A DNA stretch of 64,000 nucleotides from Lepas anatifera (lineage: Eukaryota > Arthropoda > Thecostraca > Lepadidae), in contig JAOTON010000940.1 of NCBI GenBank assembly GCA_034440635.1, forward strand, positions 1,126,001-1,190,000. Reading direction: 5' to 3'. Position 1 is the first letter of the stretch, and each line of letters starts with the position of its first letter. Made by a program: the position numbers and the translations under genes. The notes beneath the pieces were generated by a model. That model was not told the DNA's origin. It saw nothing but the letters and a program-made list of their open reading frames with translations, and ran no database searches. This document shows, one piece after another, positions 1 to 10,964 of this stretch.

Positions 1-1
1 C

Positions 2-540
2 TGCAAGAAGCTCTGCCTTCAAAGGAAATACTTCAGCGGGACTCCCCTCGAAGTCATCCAGAGCAGCGTGGCGAGAAACTCACACGTGGCACATGCTGAA
101 GTCATCCTTCTTGCCATGCTCGGGGATGATGAGCCCGAAACCAGGCAGACAGTAGTGCAGCACATCCGATGTGTACGACGGCAGCGACAGCAGGCTGAGG
201 ATTCCTCAGGCTGAGGAATCTTCGACAGCTGAGGGTTCCTCGGATCAACCTCAATGCGGAGACATACACCGAGCTGGTGGACATCACGAAAGCCATTGAA
301 GCCGGTGAAGACGTCGAACCACCGTTGGTGCGAGACATGAATGACAGCTCTCTCGAGCAGTGCATCACTGTACCACTCAAAACGCAAGTCCCCAACCACA
401 CCCAGTCCACCGAGAGAGCGGCAAAGGTAACCACTGAAGCGGTGTGTGCCGTCACCGAAGTCCGGCGGCAGGACGGGCACGCACTGAACAGGCGTTCCTT
501 CAGGCAGCGACAACGGTCTGCTGGCAGCACGAGGCCCTGA
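2..540 (+). pseudogene. Broken dispersed arthropod-type ORF, C-terminal part
   Basis: Two frames on the plus strand read like one decayed protein. Bases 2-213 (second frame) give a run containing HVAHAEVILLAMLGDDEPETRQ, interrupted by stops near 211 and 229. From about 230 the third frame gives a stretch with PRINLNAETYTELVD, a PPL motif, VPNHTQSTERAAKVTTEA and an Arg-rich end with a stop at 540. The order of these motifs (AHxExxLLAML, then LNxxxY, PPL, HTQxxERxxKxxTEA) recalls a multi-copy uncharacterised ORF family I associate with arthropod genomes; the family call is from memory. The frame change and stops make it a pseudogene. It runs off the left edge, so its N-terminus is not visible. 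No function is assigned. Confidence 0.4.
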
Positions 541-1732
541 CTGTGAGTTCCCAATGCGTTGGTGACTAGGCAGTGATTGGCTATGCTGTGTCGTGAGTGC
601 CACATCGTAAAATGGGAACTACGTAAATGAATATGGTTTAGAAGCTCGAAATAAACATTCGAAAATTCGTGAATATGACCTAAATCATTCGCATATTTTT
701 CTATTTACTTGGCTCCGGGAAAACCGACAGATATTACTATTTTGTATCTGAACAAGGCCTGATTTGTTTCTAATGTCAATGAGAGAAATATACATCACAT
801 ACATCACATACTGAACAGGTAGTTTTTCCATAATTATTGGGGTTTACTTGCGCGTCAACTGCAGTGGCAATTTTGCGGGAGTTTTTGTTCGGAAATTTTG
901 TGTATAACTACAGCGTGTGCCAATTTTTGTTTCCTATCTTATTGTTGTGCTCCTTGATTTCTTAGACAATTTTAATTAAACTTGTGTTAACCCATAGAAA
1001 ATTAAGCTCTCACATGAATATTAACACATTTTCTACGAAAACCTTGTGGTAGTGGCAGTTCCAGGACTTCATTTTGGAGGGTGCTTGGGTCCATCAGGCC
1101 ATAACCTCAAATGGTCTCCGTCTATGAAATGCATTTACCTACTACCTGTAAGCACTTCAACATTTTGAGGAGCGCGGGAGGGGGACTTGAGCCCTCCTCA
1201 CCTCCATTTGTACCCACTACTGCTTTGAAAGGCCTCCGGGTATACATTAGGCCAGGTCACGTGTTTCAATTTAGGTTACGATGGCTCAAAGCTCCCATGA
1301 ACACCTCTTCAAGAGCTGCGTTCGCTAACGCCATCTGTGATCATTTTCTGGAACTAATGACAGATCTTCCACTTTACGGTAAAACTACGGAAAACTGGAA
1401 ACAGATAGAGCGATGATTTTTCCTCTCAAATATGCAGAATTGTCCATTCTCTCAATCTATAGAAAAATTTTAGTCTTTACCTGACTGAATTAGACAAGTA
1501 GTTAAAACACGTGCAAATTTCGGGAAAAAGGAAAACTTTCAACGGCCGGGCGCGGGCAAAATTTTTTCGATTTTTAAATTTTAGACCGCATATTCGTAAT
1601 CACCACACCAAAATGCATCTAAAAACAGATGGGGACAAAACATTCGAACAACTTTTTGCAAAACCGGCCAGGCTAATGTGCATATATGAGGCTGTACAAG
1701 GCAGTTAGCATGCACGGCATTTTGCGATTATG
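541..1732. other. No gene recognised
   Basis: AT-rich sequence with short chance frames. A 101-codon frame at 1111-1416 matches no family I know and has no supporting context. I see no RNA gene or transposon end here. Confidence 0.5.
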
Positions 1733-1740
1733 TTTAGAAT

Positions 1741-1922
1741 CAGTGGCGCCGCCACGGAATTTTCGCAGGGGGGACGGGCCCGGGATGATGCTGACCGGGG
1801 GAAGCGAATCTTGAGCATATTCGGTACCTGACTGCGTTAATGACGATGGACCCAAATATTTTAGGGGACGTCCCCCTGGTTGGCCAACAGGGGGGGCGCG
1901 TCCCCCGCTTTCGGCGCCCATG
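1741..1922. mobile_element. hAT-like MITE, 182 bp
   Basis: The left end reads CAGTGGCGCCG and the right end, reverse-complemented, reads CATGGGCGCCG. The 8 bases TTTAGAAT flank it exactly on both sides (1733-1740 and 1923-1930). An 8-bp duplication and CA...TG ends fit the hAT superfamily. The interior is G/C-rich and non-coding, so it depends on another element's transposase. Confidence 0.75.
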
Positions 1923-2249
1923 TTTAGAATGACCGTTTTGTCGTAATGGTTAGATCAAAATATCTGAAATACGAACTTTATCCAACTGACAAGTTTTGAT
2001 GTTAGACTGTGATCACAGACCACACGTATCAGATTAACTTTTGAATAATTTCAATTCGAAGGTCGAGTAGGGCAGATTTTTGCTCACAGATTCGCATGTC
2101 GCATCGAAGAGAACACTTTTAACATTGAATCACTCTTTGAATCACAGGTTTCTCACAAAATATTTTTAGTGTTTATGTTATCAACCTATATGGAAGCATC
2201 CCCAATAAGGATGGCACACAGTTATCAAGAAACCTTTGTCTAAATATGA

Positions 2250-2676
2250 GATATAGGGGAGAATGGGGTAAGATGCCCCATCGGGTAAGACGCCCCATCC
2301 CCTCTTCCGGCAATGCGGGCCACCACTGGTAAATATTATTGTTCTTGGTCGAAAGCAGAGGCTTTGATTGTTTCTTGCGCAAAAATTCAGTTCCCTCCTG
2401 TGAGTTGCGTGAAGTTGATGGGTAAGTCTTTGTTTCGATGCTTTTCTTAGAAAAAATTGCCCACATAGGTTGCAGATATCTCGCAGAATATTGGATGCGT
2501 GCTTTGTTTGACTTCCCATTACGAATGATGGCATATTGAACTCATTAACTGAGCATTTCACTTGAGTGTATTAATTGTATGATTTTTGCACTTCAGGTTC
2601 TATCTAGTTTGGGTACGGATGGGAAAGATGCCCTCAATGAATGGGGAAAGATGCCCCATGGGCGACTTTCCCCAGA
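2250..2676. mobile_element. Possible MITE with GGGGTAAGATGCCCC termini
   Basis: Near 2262-2300 the motif ATGGGGTAAGATGCCCC is followed by GGGTAAGACGCCCC. Near 2630-2672 it recurs as GGGGAAAGATGCCCC and then in inverted form. The inverted placement about 400 bp apart suggests the ends of a small DNA element. No target duplication was identified. Related motifs occur at 4561-4620 and at 13715-13918. Confidence 0.35.
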
Positions 2677-2736
2677 GCAATATAACACCATTTTAAACAA
2701 CTATGTTTTAAACTTGGGGTTAGTCCAAACCTTACC

Positions 2737-3009
2737 CACGGGCAGCGCCACAGAATTGTTACTGGGGGCTACGGACCCTGGACTGGTGATGGCGGGGGGA
2801 GGGGGGACCTGAACATTAAATTGACTCTCTTTGAAAAAGTCAATGACCATGAAGCTCATGAACAAATTTACGTAGGTCAACGTAGGTAGGTAATAGGGAG
2901 ACAATAAAAACCTACGCCGATTCCCAAAACTTGTTGGGAGACATCCCCACTGATTGGCGAGTTAGGGGATCCGTCCTCCCGTTCCTGTCCTCAGCTTTCG
3001 ACGCACATG
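2737..3009. mobile_element. Diverged hAT-like MITE
   Basis: The left end (gggcagcgccacagaatt) resembles the left end of the 1741-1922 element and the right end (ctttcgacgcacatg) resembles its right end. Flanking octamers ACCTTACC and ACCGTACA match at 6 of 8 positions, as expected of an old 8-bp duplication. Non-coding. Confidence 0.45.
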
Positions 3010-3017
3010 ACCGTACA

Positions 3018-3480
3018 TGTTAAATAAGAGCACACTTCAATCTGTCGCTTTGATTCTAACCTTTCCAGTCGAAGGCCTCGCACCTGAACCCAGGCCATTA
3101 ACGCAAGAAATCCCATAACATCAAAATTTTCGGGTTGGTGGCTTTATTCGGCAAGGCGAATCCCAGCTCAATAATCAAAACCTTGAAAAAATTATTTGGG
3201 AGTTCCGGACCTGGCCTGATGACCCAACCGGAGTTGACTTCAAGGCGGGTTCAGATCAAACTGATGCGGTGGAGGCGCAAAGCAATTAAACTAAAATGGA
3301 CAAAACCGTAAAACATATTTTAAAACAAAATTGGCCAAAATCGGTAAATTTTGGCCGATTAGGAAGGGGCTATGGCTGGACTGTTTACCCTGGATTCGCC
3401 TATGAATGAGCTAGACCTGAAATATTCCACACGGTTAATCCTGCAAAGCTCCATACCTGATCTCATACGTCGTCCCTACA
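3018..3480. other. No gene recognised
   Basis: Non-coding sequence, with a short AT-rich stretch near 3300-3360 containing the inverted words TTGGCC and CGGTAAATTTTGGCCG. Nothing else can be assigned. Confidence 0.5.
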
Positions 3481-3484
3481 TTTG

Positions 3485-3712
3485 CCATCCCGGTAGCCCA
3501 GTTGGTAGAGCGTTGGGCTCCGGCCAGCTGCTCAGGAACATGCAGTGACATTGCATGTCCAGGCTTGGGATCGGTTCTCCCGAGACGCTCCGGCGCTCAA
3601 TAGTTTACCCGACGTAGGTCGGCTGGGAACTGGCTGGTGAGAGGGTGATCTGAGCGGGGCGGCCGCCCCTGTGATTAGTGGGACGTGTAACTTTGAATTT
3701 TGAATTAACTCT
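3485..3712 (+). mobile_element. tRNA-derived SINE
   Basis: An A-box-like sequence (ggtagcccagttggtagag, from 3492) is followed about 60 bases later by a weak B-box-like ggatcggttctcccga near 3569. A roughly 130-bp body follows, ending in the AT-rich tail tttgaattttgaatt. The head is a tRNA pol III promoter relic, so this is a SINE and not a functional tRNA: the anticodon arm region is expanded and the acceptor stem does not close. Confidence 0.55.
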
Positions 3713-4560
3713 TCATTGTAGGAGTTGCTCGCTCCGATGGTGGGGCTGGGGTCTCCGCGACAAGTCCATTGATGACCTTAGTGAGACTCCGACTCCAAAA
3801 GCCGAACTTGCAACAACATTCATCTAAAAAGGCTCTGGAAGACAGAATAGTTAAAGGGGATGCAAAAGCAAAGGTATCTAAAAGGTCATGGACGAGGCAG
3901 GCAAAAGCTGTTTGAGGGAAGAAAGACGATACCAGATACCAGATATATATGAATCATGACGATACGAGATATCTCATCTGCAGAGTGAGTTTTGCTCTCT
4001 CGTGCGAAGAATGGATCGCGTGCACTGCCTGCGAAGACTGGGCCTGTGTGCCTTGACGAGAAGGCTAAGGTGGCTGTGCGCCATAAATGATAGACTGGGA
4101 GCCTGTGACAGTTAGTGGGAGGAAGCTTCGAGTCGCCACAAGCCATTTTTCCCTCTCCAAAGTGAATGTTTTTGCACTTAACAGCTTCTGGCCCATATTT
4201 CTTTTAAAATGGGGAATTTTAAGAAATGAACGCAAAATAGACAATGTAGGGGAATAGGGGAGGTTCCCAGAAACCTCGTACGAGTTTACTTCGCCTCGTA
4301 CTTCGTTGCTTGTGTGTGTGTGATTTTATATTACTTTTATGGTATGTTTCTATCCTTGCTTTTTATCATTAGTTTTATGTAACTTTGTTTTATCATTTGA
4401 CGTGGAAACGTGAAAAACCACCTACATGTCTTATGTGTGGACGCTTCTACATGTGTGGGATCTTCTAAATACATTCTGATTTCTGAATAACACTTGATGA
4501 GTGATAACCAATGAAGCTAAGAACTACGAACAAGCTACTTCATCAACGATAGACCAAAAT
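3713..4560. other. No gene recognised
   Basis: Non-coding sequence with a short GT run near 4310. Short chance frames only. Confidence 0.5.
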
Positions 4561-5963
4561 GGGGTAAGATGCCCAGGGGTGGGGCATCTTACCAAGCCCC
4601 GGGGGCGTCTTACCCACCATGGCCCCATTTCATAAAAGTTGTAGAAATGCGGCGTGTTTTACGGTGACATTCACGCGTGAAGAGCGGTGACATTCACGCG
4701 AAAGCGGCGTTGATATCAAATGCAGTGTGAATTACGCCCAATTCCAGGATGGAATTACCCCTTTGAAATATGGCATATAACTGGTTTATTAACATTAAAA
4801 AGGGCATATATATTTTTCAATGAATTATTTGAATGAAAATTATTGTACTTATTTGCTCTTATTCGATTTTAAGTTCCTAATGCACTTTTACAAATACTGC
4901 GGAGGAAGATGCAGTAACGGTTGACGCAATAAAAATACGACGTATTTGTTGTTGGCTGTACCCCATTTTTTAGGTAGTTACTGTCAAGAAGGCCCTAAAA
5001 AGGTTATTGTATTGTTGTGCGAGTGTAGTTCAGTGGAATTTGAGGTGAATTGTGTTTACTAATCATGAGTGAACTGTGAAAGGCCTGTGAACCTTATAAT
5101 TTCGTGGAACTGGGAAAAGAATAGTGAGTAAACATCTTTGAAGAACAACTATAGATCAAGATGCTGGTACTTATGTACCTAGGTATACCATCATTTTCGC
5201 CAGAGGCCTCAGTAGAGATTCTTGGATTTCGTTCGTGACAGATACCTTAAATGGAATTTTTACCCTCCATAGACTCCACATAACACTTTGTCAGTGTCAG
5301 CCTATCTAGGGTTCTGTCCTCGCTAGACTGTAAAATAACAGTAACGGCAGAAAAAGTAAAAATCAATGCCAGCTTTCCTGTGTATTTGCATCAATAGCTA
5401 TCATCATTTTTGGCATACCAAATGGCCATAGAACTCTACATATCAGCTCAATTTGGCATGTGCAACTTGCACTTCATTCCTGTGCAAGGAAGAACTTGCA
5501 CACCTTTTTTATTTAAGTTTATTTTACATTCATGATTCTTTTTGTCCTTCACTACACTACCCAATTCTGCCTCAGATTCAGAATTTCATAAGAAATTATA
5601 TATTTTTCATGTTTTGCTTCATTGTCTGATAAGTGTTACGCTGCTATATCTTGCATAGCTTTTCAGGAGTGTTTTACATATTCAACGTACAGTCCCCCGC
5701 AATTGAAATTGCCATAACTAGGCTCGACCGGTTTAGGATGGATATCTTGCATCCTTTGGTGCCTATAGGTTTAGAAACGGGTGCATCATGTGTATTTTTT
5801 CAAGAGCTTTCCAGTGGTCACCATTATTTACTAATCTGACATCTGGGTGAGAAAATATTACACAATTACTGATTTTGCTGCTTTCTGACGGGGTAGTCTT
5901 CGGCTGACTTGCCACCGCCTCTGATAATCCCTGACCCTCTCGCCCATACCTGGACCACGTGAC
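4561..5963 (+). repeat. Dispersed repeat, long copy (inverted partner at 13190-13740)
   Basis: The left end is a near-perfect palindrome, GGGGTAAGATGCCC facing GGGCATCTTACC, followed by ggccccatttcataaaag. The right 275 bases (5688-5963) match 13228-13512 in reverse complement over nearly their whole length, and the palindrome end matches 13690-13745. The middle, about 1 kb, is absent from the partner. This looks like a DNA-transposon-type repeat whose second copy has an internal deletion. No coding capacity is visible. Confidence 0.55.
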
Positions 5964-6426
5964 CTCACAGATGAATGGGCGGTTGGCATTGTGCCAGCTC
6001 ATTCATCCCTCTCATAAATCTTGTCGTGTCTGAGGGGCACTCGTATTGCAATTGCTCCCACTGTGTTGCTGTGTGCTGGACAACTGGCGTCACTGACCTG
6101 GGGCCCCGGTCAGTGGCAGAACCACGCAATGCAGTGGCAGAACCACGAGTTGCTTTTTGAGGGGGGAGCAATATCCAATAAGATGGGCACAGATGGGGCA
6201 AACCATCGGAATATATTTTGCTGCGGGGAAGCACACGAATTTTCCCTCCTATATCCGCCCTTGTGCTTGGGTTGCGAAACATGTAAGCTGTCATTGGCTG
6301 CCGGGCTCCCCTCACCTGCATGTTTATTTAGACAGGATTCTGGTAAAACGGCTGATACAGTGATACAACTTTGTTTGGAGGTTTCATTAAAATAATATTT
6401 TCAGATACTCGTCAGAAGAGGGGACA
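5964..6426. other. Unassigned, with a doubled CAGTGGCAGAACCACG motif
   Basis: CAGTGGCAGAACCACG occurs twice in tandem near 6112-6148, the second time leading into a run of G. This resembles a hAT-type left end, but I found no matching right end. The overlapping frames here are not supported as coding. Confidence 0.3.
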
Positions 6427-6434
6427 GTTGGAGC

Positions 6435-6703
6435 CATAGGTGGATCCAAGGGTAAAGGAATGCAGGTCCCCCTCATTGACCCTCGGCGTCCCTAAAATGA
6501 TCACAGCATTCCTCTAAACGGTCGATGGCACTTCCTGAAATGTCACTTCCACCCCTCCCCCAGGATGCGAAAATCGGCACCCCGCCATAGGATTTGGCAC
6601 CCACCTGAAAGCTTTTACCGGCCAAAAGTGGCACCCAATTTGTACGGATGACGTCCCACCCCCGGCAAGGTGACCCCCATCGGTGATCCTGGATCCCCCT
6701 ATG
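6435..6703. mobile_element. GGATCC-family hAT-like MITE, 269 bp
   Basis: The left end CATAGGTGGATCCAAGGG and the inverted right end CATAGGGGGATCCAGGAT form the TIRs. Flanking octamers GTTGGAGC and GTGGGGGC agree at 6 of 8. The body carries the family signature (a cgatggcacttcctgaaatgtc-like core and gcgaaaatcggcaccc-like words) also found at 15459-15733, 42169-42435 and 43399-43668. Confidence 0.65.
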
Positions 6704-7169
6704 GTGGGGGCAGGCCCCCAATTTTCATTAAACATGGCGATTTAAGAAACAATAGGAAAATCGGGCATTGTGTGGGCAGCATTTTGCGAAGGTCTCAAGA
6801 AGCCTGAACCTGACGAGGTTTTGTTTTTAGATGGGAAATTTTCTTGTCAAGGGTGACGGTTCACTGGCTCTATCACTGTTTCGTCGGTGGCGGCGATTAT
6901 TTATTATGGGACAATTGCTTCCAACTAAATGAGCTTAATTCCGTCCACAGAGAATTTTTAAATTTCCAGCTTGAGAACCTTTGTAGAGCCTATTTCTCGG
7001 GAGCATAAAACTGTGCCCTCGCTTGACTAAAATCACGCAGTCGTCTCCTCTCAACGAACGGCAGCCATTGCTTTAACTGGGGAGGATGGAGTTTCCATGA
7101 ACTGGCCTCTAGACTGACATCACACGGTGCAAGCTTGGCATAGCGTTTGCGATAGTCTCTAACAAAAAT

Positions 7170-7305
7170 TGTTGGGGTTAAACGACGCTCCAGCTCTCAA
7201 AGTTATATGGCGTTACCAACTCTCACCCTGTAAGGAGAGATTTGGTGCATTTGATCATCATACCTATTCAGAGAATCTGCCTGGACATGAACCCAAGGAG
7301 TTGAA
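7170..7305 (-). mobile_element. Decayed tRNA-derived SINE fragment
   Basis: The tail-proximal sequence ttggggttaaacgacgct and the body phrase atggcgttaccaactctc match the better-preserved SINEs at 8934 and 9148. The tRNA head is only partly readable (gttgaacccgggg near 7300). Confidence 0.45.
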
Positions 7306-8228
7306 CCCGGGGGAGTTGAGCCAGGGAATCAGCGCTAGGTTTCTTGCGGCCTTTTGGCAGCACCCTCACTTGTCGGAAGGATATGATCATATTTTATGCT
7401 GAAAATATTAGATAATTTGTAGCAGTATTACAAAGGTATAAAAGCCTATGTAGCAGCTTTAGCGGTGATAGTGATCGTTGTTGAGAGTATCATTAGCGGT
7501 AAAATTGGTCAGTGATGGATCTAGGCGGTAGTTTTGGTGGGACAAACAAAAATCGAAACGCAAGAAAAAACGTCGCGCAGTGAAAGCTTTTGCAACAATC
7601 TAACTAGCCGGCAGGTTGGGGAGGCGGGGAGTGGGGAGTAAATATAAGTCGAAAAGCAAAACAAACAGGCGTCACTGGGTGAAATATGTGGCTACAAAAT
7701 GCTTGCTTTCGATATCCAAGGATCATTCATCCAAATACGATTTTAAATATCAAGAGGAGCAGGCTCCAATATTCACACTGAAGTTGACTGGTTCTGTTTG
7801 AAAATGATTTCTTCAGTTAAAGCACCAACACCTTGCTTATGAACTTTAAAGGAGCCGGGGAAAAGGTCGACAGCTTGGGGGAGGGGGATAACATTATGGT
7901 TTTGCTCCGAGCTTTTTCGTTCGGGGAGAAAATACGTATTGTCCCCCTCCCCTTGGGTCCTCCATTAGAACTGGGTGCTGTTTGAGGGGTCTCGTTGCCA
8001 CGTGCGACCACCGAGGGTAAAATGGCAGTGAATAGTGAATGTTTCTCTGATGAAATCCACCAACTCGAGAGCTACTACTCTTCGAAATTTAGCACGACAT
8101 TGGTTCCAGCTATTATTGATGTTAAAATTGTTCGATGTGTCGCTGAAATGAAAATATTTTAGGATAAATATTGTTTACATATTCTGGTTGGGCGAAACCA
8201 GAATATTACCCGGGGGACCTTGTAACCA
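7306..8228. other. No gene recognised
   Basis: Non-coding sequence. A G-rich stretch near 7850-7930 is reminiscent of the local MITEs, but no ends or duplications could be defined. Confidence 0.45.
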
Positions 8229-8236
8229 AAGCCTAC

Positions 8237-8568
8237 CTTTGGCGGCCGCAGGGAGGCATTCCGGTCATGGCCCCCCAAAGCGCTGGAGGGGGCCAAACTA
8301 TCTTTCCCCCCAAACGCCGGAGAAATTTTTGAAAAAGGTGTGTACACTAAGCCTGTAGAGCACAAAAATATTCGCTTCCCCCTCCCCCTCCCCGGAGAGC
8401 GATCATGCACTTGGAGAGGTAGCTTATACTAGATCTGTCGAGCACTGAAAAAGGTGTTTACAATAGGTATGTAGAGCAAAACATCTTCGCTCCCACCCCC
8501 CTTCCCCCCCACAGGAGGACAGGCAGACATGGGTTTGCCCCCAAAACTCGGGTCTGCGTACGCCCCTG
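8237..8568. mobile_element. hAT-like MITE, 332 bp, perfect 8-bp TSD
   Basis: The octamer AAGCCTAC occurs directly before (8229-8236) and after (8569-8576) the element. The left end is CTTTGGCGGCCGCAGGG; the right end reverse-complemented is CAGGGGCGTACGCAGACC. The interior includes cattccggtcatggcccccc and a tract shared with a truncated relative at 15058. Non-coding. Confidence 0.75.
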
Positions 8569-8933
8569 AAGCCTACGCTGCTCCCTTGACCTGAGAGGGT
8601 ATATTACCAACAAGACTAAAATTGGACTGGAAACGAATGTTAAGCTGGTCTGATTCTGGTTTAGCCCGAGAGATTATTATCAGTATATTGTTTTGGGATT
8701 TCATTGAGTTTAAATCTTTAGCCTCGATAAATTTTTGAGAACTCCCGCAGCCTAATATTGAGCCCCTTGGGCTAAAGGGTGTTTTAAGCTCGTGCAATCT
8801 TTCGAAAGCCTAGCTGGCTCAGAGGCCCCTAACTATCGTGCATCCTTAGCTGCCATCTCAACTTAACGTATCTGCATTGGTTTTGGTCGCCCGGAAAGAG
8901 GCACATAAACATTTATCACTAACTTTAAGAATT

Positions 8934-9107
8934 GTTGGGGTTTAACGACGCACCAACTGCCAGGGTCATACGGCGTCCCAAACTCTCACCCTGTTGGAAG
9001 GGATTTTGGGGATCAGATCGACTTATTCAGAGGCTCCGCCGGGACTTGAACCCGGGACCGGTGGCTTAGAAGACAAGGGTGCTATCCACTAAGCCACCTC
9101 ATCCCCT
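8934..9107 (-). mobile_element. tRNA-derived SINE
   Basis: On the minus strand the head at 9105-9045 shows an A box (TGGCTTAGTGGATAG) and a B box (GGGTTCAAGTCCC) with tRNA-like spacing, followed by a body with ccaactctcaccctgttgg and the end ttggggtttaacgacgc. Sister copies with different heads lie at 9148, 27087 and 54952. Confidence 0.75.
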
Positions 9108-9147
9108 TATCACTAACTTTATACGATATTATACGTAATAAATAATT

Positions 9148-9318
9148 TTTGGGCTTATCGATGCACCAACTGCCAGTGTCATATGGTGTCGCCAACTTTT
9201 TTACTGTTGAAAAGATATCCCGGGAACCAGCTTGCTCCTTGTTCAGGGAAACCGCCGGGCCTTGAACCCGGGTCGGCTGGGTGGAATCCAGCTACGCTGA
9301 CCACTCCAATACAGCGTC
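9148..9318 (-). mobile_element. tRNA-derived SINE, related body
   Basis: The minus-strand head (about 9315-9255) has A-box-like TGGAGTGGTCAGCG and B-box-like GGGTTCAAGGCCC. The body (caccaactgccagtgtcatatggtgtcgcc) matches the neighbouring SINE, so two SINEs of one body family sit in tandem here. Confidence 0.7.
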
Positions 9319-10960
9319 TCTAGCATTTAATTGGAATTGAAGACATCCCTCTATCTGAATACTGATTTGTGCAAATCAGCATATATTTGAATATAAGCTG
9401 ATGACCATTGTTGGTTGGCAGCCCCTACCAATGGTCCCCAGCCTTTGGAATTTTTCCCTAACTGGCAAACAGTACCCCTCTAGCTCGAAATACCTGAAGG
9501 CCTTTCCCGTTTGGCAAGGGCTAATGTGACCTTTGAGGAAGGTCGTTATGAGCACATAACCAGGCAAGCAAGGGCAAGGTAGGAAACCGAAGAGCCTAAT
9601 AAAGAAAACAATAGCTCTTTTTCGATTCATGTAATGTTCCCTTTGTGCCCATCTCCCAGCAACATGAGAGTTGGCGACACTATATAGCCTCAACAGTCGG
9701 TGCGTGTAAACCCCCAAAGCTGCTTTGAACCCATTTTCTTCCTTTGTCCCTGGAAAAATGCGAAAACAAGCAAGACCTGAATGTGTGTATTTCGCTCTGG
9801 ACACATGAGCAACAAGAAAACAGTGGAATAAAATTCAGGCAGAATATCTGCTCCTAATTTCGAAACATTTCAAATAAATATGAGGATTCAGTACTTGCAA
9901 GTCGATAGTTTTAGTCATTTTTAGTGTAGTGGCAGGTTTCGACTCATTACCTCATGCATTTATCTACCATTTTTTGTGATTGAGACCCCATTAGCCAAAC
10001 GGCACTTTTTCATGCTCCCTTCTTGTTCTTCATAAGGAGTTTTAGCGACCTAGCGTTCATGAATTGTAGCCAAATATGTTAATCATTTTCATTTTAACCA
10101 TTTTCTGGTCCATAAGTCCTGATTACCATATAATAAAGAGATATTTATTTATTTATTTTGCAGCACAATGGTGACAATACTATCAGCATAATTCACAACA
10201 GGAACAGACACCCATGGAACAGGCATATATGTTAAACCTGATAAACAATTTGAATTCAAACTTACCCCACAACCCCTGGCCATTCCATTGATAAGCTAAG
10301 CGGGGAATATAAAGGAAAAAATATGCCCATTTACATTATTTTAATCGCCTTGGTGCTCTTCCCGGGCTCCATCCTCATTTTTGGCGAGTTATTCGGAGCC
10401 GATTTAAATGAGAGACTAGTCGACTTACACCAATTTATGGTTATCAGCCTGACAACTTATAACTGTAAATTGATAACAGTTCAGGTCAGGTGAACGAGTT
10501 TTAACGTGATTTCCACGCCCATGTGGGTCATTTTTGTTTTTCTTAGATAAGAACGACAAAGCAAGGGAAAAACGCGACTCCTACAGCATGCCATGGTCGA
10601 GTTTCCTCCTCATTCAAAAGCTCTTCGAAATAAAAATTTCCCAGATATCGTCTAGTTATTTTGAGATCACGTCAGTAAAGACGCTACCAGGGATCACCGG
10701 AGGTCATAGTTTCGAGCTTGTTTGTGCTCATATCTTTAGAACAAGACGGCAAGGAGCTTCCAGCGCCATTTCTATTTTTCGTATCACCTTTGCCTCTTGA
10801 GTTAACAGGGGAAAGGGAGATGGACTGACGCCCCACGTCGTAGTGGGTGCGAAAAGAGGCCAGGTGGTGTCTGGTTGACATACTTGGCTTTTCCCATTAT
10901 TATCCCTTGCACCTGACTGGATTCAGCCAAATCAAAAATTTCTTGGCGTCGTCTTCACCC
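9319..10960. other. Mostly unassigned; SINE-tail fragment near 9660-9715
   Basis: The reverse complement of 9660-9715 reads like the SINE body (gtgtcgccaactctcat) and its ggggtttacacgcacc end, so a fragment lies there. A TTTA microsatellite is at 10145-10160. The 142-codon minus frame at 9376-9804 overlaps this repeat and is not supported as a gene. Confidence 0.45.
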
Positions 10961-10964
10961 TCCA

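Noticed and set aside
9045..9107. tRNA-like sequence with good A and B boxes
   Set aside because: It is continuous with a SINE body present in several copies, and the acceptor stem does not close, so it is not a tRNA gene.
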